60,947 nt of DNA, taken from a virus. The notes beneath the pieces were generated by a model that did no database searches, was not told the origin of the DNA, and saw nothing but the letters and a program-made list of their open reading frames with translations. The first letter of the stretch is position 1, and every line of letters begins with the position of its first letter. The stretch spans positions 1 to 60,947 of the IMG/VR virus record IMGVR_UViG_3300009703_000019; one strand, 5' to 3'. The translations under genes were made by a program, and so were the position numbers. Below, in pieces: positions 1 to 6,173 of the stretch.

Positions 1-98
1 TCTGAATGTGTCATTCCCTGTACTTTAGCAAATTCCTCTGCAGTCATAGTTTGGCCAGGTTGTTTCTTTATCCACTCTTTTCTTTCTTTCTTATTCAT
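1..98 (-). CDS. Partial hypothetical protein (start only)
   Basis: The first 32 codons of a minus-strand gene that runs off the left edge. It begins with ATG at 96-98 and is rich in Lys and Glu (N-terminus MNKKERKEWIKKQPGQ). It lies just downstream of a TATAAATA box at 108-115, so it is probably a late gene. No clear Shine-Dalgarno sequence is visible and the product is not recognised. Confidence 0.45.
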   Translation of the reverse strand, partial: MNKKERKEWIKKQPGQTMTAEEFAKVQGMTHS

Positions 99-107
99 AT
101 TATACAC

Positions 108-115
108 TATTTATA
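108..115 (-). promoter_or_regulatory. T4 late-type promoter box
   Basis: A perfect TATAAATA octamer on the minus strand, about 10 bases before the start codon of the gene at the left edge. This is the consensus of T4 late promoters, recognised by gp55 with gp33. In such AT-rich DNA a single octamer can occur by chance, so the call rests on its position just upstream of a gene. Confidence 0.4.
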
Positions 116-123
116 AAATAATG

Positions 124-1044
124 TCAAGGTCTTCTCAAAACTTTTGGTTCAGTATCCCAACGATCCTCAAGTTCCTTTTGAAGTTCTGATTCAGGAATAT
201 TATTAACAATCCATTGATATAGCTGTTGCATAATCTGATCAGGGGTCTTATTAGGTTTACCCCGCCGTTTGATAGTGATGTAAGTGAAGTCTTTAATAAC
301 ACCCAATTTCTCACCATCCTTACTTTTAATATATTTACCGGAGGTTCTATTCGCCGGGGAAACCCTGGCATCATCATCTTTCCAGTGAATTGTATTTTCT
401 AAATTATTAAGAATAACTTTGATTTCACCATTGATAGCTAATTTCTTACCCTTATTCTTAATAAGATCAAACATAGTATTAGCAGCACCAGTATGAGTTT
501 GAAATAGAATATCATCCTGCACAATTCGGGGTCTAGTTCTATTATTGGTAACAGCAAGTTGATAATCAGTAAGAACCCATACCATGTGAATATTAGCTGG
601 ATTATAACCAGCATTCAATAGGTTTGGCATCATCTTAGAAATCGAATTAATATCCTTTGCTGTAATATCAAACATGATGTTGGGTAGTACAGACTTGTTC
701 TTCATACCAGATAATAGAGCATTCATGGTATTATCTTTGATACCAAGTTTTTCTATAAATGCGTGTAGTTTAGATACATCAGCAGGTTTCTTTAGATTAA
801 GTCCTTGAATTTCTGGATACTTATTTTTGATAGCACCTATCTTCATGAATGCAGTTTTCCATTCGTCTACGTCGCGAACTTTAAACTTCTCTTTCTCCAT
901 GAAGTTAGTTGATGCGAATCCTTTACCACTTCCAGCACCACCAGCGAGGAATACTATTTGGCCGTACTTCTTACCATTGTTAATAAGAAGTAGCTTCTCC
1001 TCAAGGTATTCGAGTGATTCGTTGAACTCTTTGAATGGTTTCAT
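124..1044 (-). CDS. Packaged P-loop kinase (zeta-toxin-like)
   Basis: A 306-residue protein with a Walker A motif GGAGSGKG at about residues 35-42 after a hydrophobic strand (QIVFLA), followed by KVRDVDEWK, resembling zeta-toxin/AAA-type small-molecule or protein kinases. The substrate is unknown. The N-terminus MKPFKEFNESLEYLEE matches the short MxxFKxF leader shared by neighbouring genes and contains an L-x-E site as used by the T4 prohead protease gp21. The protein is therefore probably packaged in the capsid and injected. Its start overlaps the stop of the preceding 57-residue membrane protein (ATGA). The kinase fold is well supported by the motif; the packaging role is inference. Confidence 0.7.
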   Translation of the reverse strand: MKPFKEFNESLEYLEEKLLLINNGKKYGQIVFLAGGAGSGKGFASTNFMEKEKFKVRDVDEWKTAFMKIGAIKNKYPEIQGLNLKKPADVSKLHAFIEKLGIKDNTMNALLSGMKNKSVLPNIMFDITAKDINSISKMMPNLLNAGYNPANIHMVWVLTDYQLAVTNNRTRPRIVQDDILFQTHTGAANTMFDLIKNKGKKLAINGEIKVILNNLENTIHWKDDDARVSPANRTSGKYIKSKDGEKLGVIKDFTYITIKRRGKPNKTPDQIMQQLYQWIVNNIPESELQKELEDRWDTEPKVLRRP

Positions 1045-1214
1045 GCGCTATCCTTTTTTATAAAATATACTGCTAGTCCAGTAACATATAATAACATACT
1101 TAGTGGCATTAATAATATAAGAATTGGGTATTGTTCTATATTAGGAATTCCGAATACAACAAACACAATTCCTATGAGGACTACGCTTAGAGGTGCTATG
1201 CTAAATGATTCCAT
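1041..1214 (-). CDS. Small two-helix membrane protein
   Basis: A 57-residue ORF starting MESFSIAPLS, with two hydrophobic segments (about residues 8-24 and 29-51) and a lysine-containing tail. Its start overlaps the stop of the gene at 1214-1603 (TAATG) and its stop overlaps the start of the kinase gene (ATGA), which strongly supports translation. The product is not recognised. Confidence 0.6.
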   Translation of the reverse strand: MESFSIAPLSVVLIGIVFVVFGIPNIEQYPILILLMPLSMLLYVTGLAVYFIKKDSA

Positions 1215-1603
1215 TATACTTCCAGTTTAGGATCGTTGGACTTAAAGTCTTTCTTACGCATTACTGTTTTGGATATCATATCAAACTCTTGATTCTTAGC
1301 GTCCCACTTTAATACAAATGGTATATTAACATGAGAGTTGATATCATGTAGAATTGCTTCTGCGTTCTTACCTAACTTAGATATCTTTGATCTATGTTTC
1401 TTATAAGTTAGTTTAAATATCCGTACAAGTTCACCTGATGAAATAGGTTTCTTATTACGAGCATCATTTACTCTATCTAAGAAATGACGAGTAAACTCTA
1501 CATCAATACCTATTTTAGCAAACAGCTTATCTGCCATCCTCTCTACTGCATCTAAGTCTGCTTTACTTAGGTCTTCGGTAATAAACTCTTTAAATGATTC
1601 CAT
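1214..1603 (-). CDS. Conserved T4-like protein with capsid-targeting leader
   Basis: A 129-residue protein of a family I recognise from marine T4-like phages; its core has the blocks VEFTRHFLDRVNDARN and KTVMRKKDFK. The N-terminus MESFKEFITEDLSK has the family leader and an I-T-E cleavage-type site within the first ten residues. The function is unknown. The invariant H and R/D residues in the RHFLDRVND block suggest an enzyme or RNA-binding fold, but nothing definite can be said. It starts at the only in-frame ATG that keeps the leader. Confidence 0.7.
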   Translation of the reverse strand: MESFKEFITEDLSKADLDAVERMADKLFAKIGIDVEFTRHFLDRVNDARNKKPISSGELVRIFKLTYKKHRSKISKLGKNAEAILHDINSHVNIPFVLKWDAKNQEFDMISKTVMRKKDFKSNDPKLEV

Positions 1604-1645
1604 TCCTTTTATTCTTTCTTCTAATTATAAATCCTTTAAAACTTT

Positions 1646-2083
1646 TCATTTAATAATCCCGAATGTGACAACCCCATCTTCTTTGGCTTGTATAATTTTA
1701 ATATTCATCGCCTTCAGAAATGCTATAACTTTCTCTGAACCAATCTTGTGAAGGAATTTAGGTAACTCCATTACTTGTTTACCACCACCAAAATGATATA
1801 GAACTGCGTCATATAACTTTTGCTGGACTGAGTTCATTGGTTTAGAGGCTACAGACTTCAGAAGATCAACTACAGTACCTTGAACATTAATCTCTGGTAT
1901 TATTAATCTAGAACCACTAACTCTAAAATTAACCTCAGAAACCTCATCACCATAGGTGGAGGCAAGTTCCTTCGAAGGTGTGATCCATGTTATACCCCTT
2001 CGATTGGGTTTCCCGGGATCAACCCCAGAAGGATGACCTCTGTAATATGTGGTTTCCTCTATGAATTCCTTAAATGGCTTCAT
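1646..2083 (-). CDS. Capsid-targeted ADP-ribosyltransferase-like protein
   Basis: A 145-residue protein. The start at 2083 is chosen because it yields the leader MKPFKEFIEETTYYRG; a longer reading frame upstream lacks any such match. After the leader come YYRG (an R-containing first strand) and then TWITPSKELASTYGDEV, resembling the R-S-E layout of ADP-ribosyltransferases, where a Tyr-Arg-Gly strand precedes an S/T-containing strand. In T4 the packaged ADP-ribosyltransferase Alt modifies host RNA polymerase; a similar role is inferred from fold and leader. The catalytic Glu is not certain. It overlaps the end of the preceding gene by 14 bases. Confidence 0.55.
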   Translation of the reverse strand: MKPFKEFIEETTYYRGHPSGVDPGKPNRRGITWITPSKELASTYGDEVSEVNFRVSGSRLIIPEINVQGTVVDLLKSVASKPMNSVQQKLYDAVLYHFGGGKQVMELPKFLHKIGSEKVIAFLKAMNIKIIQAKEDGVVTFGIIK

Positions 2084-2309
2084 AGTCGTATGCGCAATCA
2101 CCCTTTGAATTAAGGACAGAATGTATTCTGACCACACCAAGGAATTCGTACATATTTCTCATATTATTTGATGAGACTGAATCATCATAATAACAAACCA
2201 TTTTCTTATTTTTATACTGAGTCTTTAGATGTGCTTTAACTAGAGAATGGAATAATCCCTCTTCAAGTCTCCCCTCATTTAAGACACTTTTAAATGATTT
2301 CATTTCCAT
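2070..2309 (-). CDS. Small capsid-targeted hypothetical protein
   Basis: 79 residues, beginning MEMKSFKSVLNEGRLEEG. It has the shared xSFK leader followed by L-N-E and L-E-E sites of prohead-protease type. The rest (KKMVCYYDDSVSSNN and so on) is not recognised. The start overlaps the stop of the gene upstream (TAATG). A second ATG two codons later is an equally possible start. Confidence 0.55.
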   Translation of the reverse strand: MEMKSFKSVLNEGRLEEGLFHSLVKAHLKTQYKNKKMVCYYDDSVSSNNMRNMYEFLGVVRIHSVLNSKGDCAYDYEAI

Positions 2310-2590
2310 TAACTCTTTTTATATTGATAAGAAACTGGTACATCTTCAGGACTATTAAACTTCTTAGCTTCTTTCTTTATACCCTGGAGTGACTTAATAA
2401 TATCATTTAATGCCTTAGCATTAAAGTCGTTACCGTTCTTCTGAGAACTATAGAAACTCTCAAATGCTTGCTTAACTGAATATAACTCATTACCTATGAC
2501 ATGACCTGGAAGTCTCATAAATGACTCTTGGAGAGGTTTATCTTCGAGCACTGATTGTGCTGCATCTTTCAAGCTTTTAAATGATTTCAT
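2309..2590 (-). CDS. Capsid-targeted hypothetical protein
   Basis: 93 residues, largely helical and lysine-rich, starting MKSFKSLKDAAQSVLEDK with an L-Q-E site at about residues 20-22. It is the first gene after the late-type box at 2689-2696, so it would head the operon of packaged proteins running leftward to the window edge. The product is unknown. It ends on TAATG with the next gene. Confidence 0.6.
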   Translation of the reverse strand: MKSFKSLKDAAQSVLEDKPLQESFMRLPGHVIGNELYSVKQAFESFYSSQKNGNDFNAKALNDIIKSLQGIKKEAKKFNSPEDVPVSYQYKKS

Positions 2591-2688
2591 CGATTATATT
2601 TCCTTTTCTAAATTCTTTAACATTCTTTTTCCTAAGATTATTATAACATACAATCTCTGGTATCTTATAATATTTTATAGGTTTGATA

Positions 2689-2696
2689 TATTTATA
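2689..2696 (-). promoter_or_regulatory. T4 late-type promoter for the left packaged-protein module
   Basis: TATAAATA on the minus strand in the otherwise gene-free interval 2591-2724, about 100 bases upstream of the first gene of the module (2309-2590). A 61-codon reading frame crosses this interval, but its composition is lysine/isoleucine-biased noise and it overlaps the gene upstream, so the interval is better read as promoter plus leader. Confidence 0.5.
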
Positions 2697-2724
2697 ATTT
2701 TTAATTGCGTTTATGATCATAATG

Positions 2725-3165
2725 CTACGGGTGTTCGTACCTCGATTTTTTCTTCTCATCATCCTTGATGTGATCTGTTAAATTATCTGCGTTATTTAAT
2801 ATTTCTCCCGCATTTATATCAATTCTTTGTCTATTCTCTTTAGACTCTGCATCATATATAACCTTTTCAAGTTTGAGTGAAGATATCATTTCATTGGGTA
2901 CATATCGCCATACATAATCCCCATCCTCTTTTATGATAGAGAATACGGTTTGTCTTAATCCAATCTTTACAATGATAGCATCAGCATCATCTATTTTTAC
3001 TCTATCACCCTCTCCAAATGCACGATTCGTATAGAATATAATACCCTTTGAAACTGATGTTATAAAATCCTTTATCCAAATTGCTACAATGCCAGTCGCA
3101 AGGACCTTGATTATTGGCATCATATCGGATGTTAGGTTTTCTGCGAGGTGAATCTCGTCAATCAT
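2725..3165 (-). CDS. Mini MscS-like mechanosensitive channel domain protein
   Basis: 146 residues. Start 3165 is preferred because an AGGTAGGA ribosome site precedes it; a longer frame from 3237 runs through the neighbouring gene's end. A membrane helix (about 13-33, MPIIKVLATGIVAIWIKDF) is followed by FYTNRAFGEGDRVKIDDADAI and VWRYVPNEM, the MscS beta-domain pattern of GD-x-V-x-I and a closing (I/V)PN. It has only the pore-proximal helix and beta domain, far shorter than the about 286 residues of MscS, and a charged tail. It could form a pore, act as a dominant partner of host MscS, or affect lysis; these are inferences. Confidence 0.6.
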   Translation of the reverse strand: MIDEIHLAENLTSDMMPIIKVLATGIVAIWIKDFITSVSKGIIFYTNRAFGEGDRVKIDDADAIIVKIGLRQTVFSIIKEDGDYVWRYVPNEMISSLKLEKVIYDAESKENRQRIDINAGEILNNADNLTDHIKDDEKKKSRYEHP

Positions 3166-3172
3166 ATTAGTC

Positions 3173-3616
3173 CTACCTTGGTGAGAGGAGCACGGGGAGA
3201 GCGCCAAAGAGAGCTCCACCCACAATGGCAAACCCAATAACCCATCCGAGTATCGTGATGATGAGCTCGGTCCTCTTAGCCCTTCTTTTAGCTTCTAAGA
3301 TTTTTTGTCTTGCTCTTTCTTTGGCTTGATCCCCTTCGAAGCGTAGGAAATCGTCCCACATCATATGGCGTGTTCGAATCATGAGTTCCTTGAGTTGTTC
3401 TCTTTTATTCTTTATAGCTTCCTGTGCCATAAATAATTCGAGATCAGATTCTTGTTCCTTACCTTTTCTTGCAAGTTTTGCTTTTTGATCTATTGCTCTG
3501 CCAGCATCTGAGAATGTTGCAAGATGTTCTCCCATCTCAAACAATTCCTTACCGTGGGCTAAACTTTCCTGTATAACCCTAAACGCGGCATTAGCCATCG
3601 CCAATTCTGCCAGCAT
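3173..3616 (-). CDS. Conserved T4-like coiled-coil protein with C-terminal membrane helix
   Basis: 147 residues belonging to a family I recognise from marine T4-like phages (start MLAELAMANAAF). A helical, charged central region (about 40-120) ends in a single membrane segment ELIITILGWVIGFAIVGGAL near residues 116-135. The function is not established; a virion or membrane-associated role is likely. It lies 7 bases upstream of the mini-MscS gene and was probably co-transcribed with it. Confidence 0.65.
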   Translation of the reverse strand: MLAELAMANAAFRVIQESLAHGKELFEMGEHLATFSDAGRAIDQKAKLARKGKEQESDLELFMAQEAIKNKREQLKELMIRTRHMMWDDFLRFEGDQAKERARQKILEAKRRAKRTELIITILGWVIGFAIVGGALFGALPVLLSPR

Positions 3617-3633
3617 ATAAACTCCATTTTATA

Positions 3634-3726
3634 TTACAAATTAAAGAAAAATTCGGAAATTAGTAATCCTGTAAGTAACCATATTCCGAATAATATTACG
3701 GTTCCTACTACTTTAAATATATTCAT
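3634..3726 (-). CDS. 30-residue membrane peptide
   Basis: An ORF starting MNIFKVVGTVILFGIW, with an AGGATATATC ribosome site just before the ATG. Almost the whole peptide is one hydrophobic helix ending in an acidic/aromatic tail. It is paired with a similar 34-residue peptide directly upstream. No homology is recognised. Confidence 0.4.
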   Translation of the reverse strand: MNIFKVVGTVILFGIWLLTGLLISEFFFNL

Positions 3727-3736
3727 GATATATCCT

Positions 3737-3841
3737 CTATATATTTATAATGAACGGTAATAAGAATATTACCGTGGTTTGAACTAAAAATGCAAATAGC
3801 ACAATCAGTGTAAGGTCTACAAATATTTTAAAATATTTCAT
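3737..3841 (-). CDS. 34-residue membrane peptide
   Basis: An ORF starting MKYFKIFVDLTLIVLFAF, with one long hydrophobic helix. It follows the thioesterase gene with AGGAATGAT as ribosome site and overlaps nothing. Two consecutive mini membrane peptides here suggest real small genes rather than chance frames, but they are supported only by ribosome sites and spacing. Confidence 0.4.
   Translation of the reverse strand: MKYFKIFVDLTLIVLFAFLVQTTVIFLLPFIINI
3742..3749 (-). promoter_or_regulatory. Possible T4 late-type box
   Basis: TATAAATA on the minus strand at the end of the 34-residue peptide gene and 16 bases before the next start codon. It could start a late transcript for the 3173-3616 and mini-MscS genes. 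It is weaker evidence than the boxes in clear intergenic gaps. Confidence 0.3.
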
Positions 3842-3842
3842 A

Positions 3843-4340
3843 TCATTCCTCTGTGTCTTCAAAATATTGCGAATAATGATTGTTAATTTTTGGATTAAAC
3901 CAATTATCATTTATTTTATGTTTAACATGACCACAATGCTTACATTTATTCGCATGGTGCTCTGGTAGTTTTGGTACTGGTGTTGGTATCTTGGTAATAG
4001 GATCCACACCTACCATAAGGAATTGTGCGGTGACACATTTTATTTGAGCGGAAGTTTTAACATCCTCTTTAACTCCTACTACATCAACTACCATTGACGT
4101 TCTTCCGACCTTTGTAATTTCCCCCCTCACCGATAATAGGCATCCTATATCAATGGGTTCTAGAAATTGTACATCCATAATCTTAGCTGTAATACAGTAT
4201 AACCTACTGAATCTTCGGCTTGTGACCGAAGCAGTTTGATCTAATACTTTAAGTAATTCGCCCCCATGAAATTTATTATCAAAATTCGATTGTTCTGGAC
4301 TTGGTGAAATAACAATAGTTGTTGATATTGGATTATCCAT
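3843..4340 (-). CDS. Hotdog-fold acyl-CoA thioesterase (YciA/BFIT type) with cysteine tail
   Basis: 165 residues. Residues 1-125 match the single-hotdog acyl-CoA thioesterase family: FDNKFHGGELLKVLDQTAS (the HGG-x-x-L-x-x-x-D motif with the catalytic Asp) and GRTSMVVDVVGVKED. Enzymes of this family hydrolyse acyl-CoA thioesters in the cytoplasm. The substrate cannot be read from sequence: medium or long acyl-CoA is usual, and here malyl-CoA is an interesting alternative because the phage also encodes malyl-CoA lyase. The tail after residue 125 (NKCKHCGHVKH) looks like part of a metal site and is not typical of YciA. It sits last in the run ICL-endolysin-PEP synthase-FtsH-thioesterase. Confidence 0.75.
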   Translation of the reverse strand: MDNPISTTIVISPSPEQSNFDNKFHGGELLKVLDQTASVTSRRFSRLYCITAKIMDVQFLEPIDIGCLLSVRGEITKVGRTSMVVDVVGVKEDVKTSAQIKCVTAQFLMVGVDPITKIPTPVPKLPEHHANKCKHCGHVKHKINDNWFNPKINNHYSQYFEDTEE

Positions 4341-4351
4341 ATTCTCCCCGT

Positions 4352-6163
4352 TTAGTGGTCGTACCCTTGTGGTTCTCTAATAACATCTCTTCTTTCTAAT
4401 AAATCGTCGAGTTGATATTTGTCAATCGTTTCATATTTCATGAGACATTCGGTCATAGAATGTAAGATGTCTTCATTATCTTCGAGTATTTTCTTAGCCT
4501 TATCATAATTTTTGGTTGTTAATTTAATAACTTCCTCGTCTAGAAGTTTAGATATTTCTGGTGAAACTGTTTGAGCGGGTTGGCCCATGCTCCTACCCAT
4601 GAACGGATCACCTTGTTCATCTTCATAGCAAAGTGGACCTACTGCGTCACATAATCCCCATCGTTTGACCATATTTCTAGCAATAGATGTTGCTCTCTCA
4701 ATATCATTAGATGCACCAGTTGTAACTTTATCTTTACCGTAAACTAATTCTTCTGCAATCCGACCCCCATATAACGATTGAAGTTGTGATTCTAATTTTT
4801 CTTTTGATGCGGAATAAGAATCCTTTTCTGGTAGGAACATAGTAACCCCAAGAGCTCCACCTCTCGGCATAATAGATACCTTATAAACTGGATCATGAGT
4901 TTCGGTTAATCTACCTACAATGGCATGACCAGCCTCATGATATGCTGTCATTCTCTTCTCGTCCTCACCCATTATCATGGTTTTCTTTTCTACCCCCATA
5001 ATGAGTTTATCTTTTGCCCTTTCGAGGTCTGCCATGCAGATGTTTTCTTTATTTTCTTTTGCGGCAAAAAGAGCGGCCTCATTAATGAGATTTGCAAGTT
5101 CAGCACCACTGAATCCAGTAGTACCCTGTGCAATATATTCAAGTTTAATATCCGCGGATATTGGCACCCTTCGCATATGCACTTGAAGTATTTGCCCTCT
5201 GCCCTTGACATCAGGAAGTCCAACATTAATTTCTCTGTCAAATCTTCCGGGTCTTAATAATGCTTTATCTAGAACATCTGCTCTATTGGTTGCACCGAGT
5301 ACAATGATTCCATCTGAATCATCGAACCCATCCATTTCAACTAATAATTGGTTTAGGGTTTGTTCTCTCTCATCATTACCTCCACCGTGACCTGCCCCAC
5401 GCTGTCTTCCTACTGCATCAATTTCGTCTATGAATATGATACATGGACTGGATTTTCTTGCTTCAGAGAACATATCCCGAACTCTAGATGCACCAACACC
5501 AACAAACATTTCTACAAAATCTGAACCACTTATTGAAAAGAACGGAACATCTGCTTCACCGGCAATAGCACGAGCAAGTAAAGTTTTACCTGTGCCTGGT
5601 GGACCAACCATCAATGCACCCTTCGGTATTTTTGCACCGAGTCTTACATATTTTGGTGGGTTTCTAAGAAAATCTACCATCTCAGAAACCTCATCAAGAG
5701 CTTCTTCTACACCTGCGACATCAGAGAAAGTAACTTTCTCCTTTGACTGTTCTAGTTTTTTAGCTTTGTTCTTTCCTACAAATTTACCAGCACCACCGCC
5801 ACCTTGTCGCTTCATCCACCATATCCACACCCCTATTAATAACAATATAGGAAACCACGAAATGAATATGCTGAGAAAAAGAGAACCTTCCTTTGGTGGA
5901 TTTGCAATGACATCTACACCATTCTGGAGGAGATCATCTACCATGTGGGGATCATTGGGAGCATATGTTATAAATTTTCCACCGTCATAATATTCACCAA
6001 CAACGGTTTGATCATCTACTACAACTTTTTTTACCACCTTATCATTGACTAAATCTATAAATTTAGCATATGATACTTCCGATCCTATCTGCCCCCCTTT
6101 AGAATTCCCGAGGAAAGAGATAATAACTAATCCCATAATTAACCAAATTATTAGTCTTTTCAT
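4352..6163 (-). CDS. ftsH: ATP-dependent zinc metalloprotease FtsH
   Basis: A complete 603-residue FtsH: membrane helix (about 4-20), periplasmic domain (24-92), second helix (95-117), AAA domain with Walker A GPPGTGKT (187-194), Walker B IIFIDEID (242-249) and RPGRFDR second region of homology (304-310), then the M41 protease with HEAGH (409-413) and the third zinc ligand Asp near 487. The family degrades membrane and regulatory proteins in the inner membrane; in E. coli it controls LpxC, and with it the balance of lipid A and phospholipid. A phage copy next to lipid-metabolism genes could redirect membrane lipid turnover or protect the phage takeover. It is slightly short at the C-terminus compared with the E. 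coli enzyme (644). Confidence 0.95.
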   Translation of the reverse strand: MKRLIIWLIMGLVIISFLGNSKGGQIGSEVSYAKFIDLVNDKVVKKVVVDDQTVVGEYYDGGKFITYAPNDPHMVDDLLQNGVDVIANPPKEGSLFLSIFISWFPILLLIGVWIWWMKRQGGGGAGKFVGKNKAKKLEQSKEKVTFSDVAGVEEALDEVSEMVDFLRNPPKYVRLGAKIPKGALMVGPPGTGKTLLARAIAGEADVPFFSISGSDFVEMFVGVGASRVRDMFSEARKSSPCIIFIDEIDAVGRQRGAGHGGGNDEREQTLNQLLVEMDGFDDSDGIIVLGATNRADVLDKALLRPGRFDREINVGLPDVKGRGQILQVHMRRVPISADIKLEYIAQGTTGFSGAELANLINEAALFAAKENKENICMADLERAKDKLIMGVEKKTMIMGEDEKRMTAYHEAGHAIVGRLTETHDPVYKVSIMPRGGALGVTMFLPEKDSYSASKEKLESQLQSLYGGRIAEELVYGKDKVTTGASNDIERATSIARNMVKRWGLCDAVGPLCYEDEQGDPFMGRSMGQPAQTVSPEISKLLDEEVIKLTTKNYDKAKKILEDNEDILHSMTECLMKYETIDKYQLDDLLERRDVIREPQGYDH

Positions 6164-6173
6164 AAATTGAATC

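Noticed and set aside
2577-2762. 61-codon minus-strand frame
   Set aside because: Lys/Ile/Tyr-biased, overlaps the mini-MscS end and the late promoter region; no ribosome site.
5430-5990. 186-codon plus-strand frame
   Set aside because: Antisense to the AAA domain of FtsH, which is certain; Ser/Pro-rich shadow.
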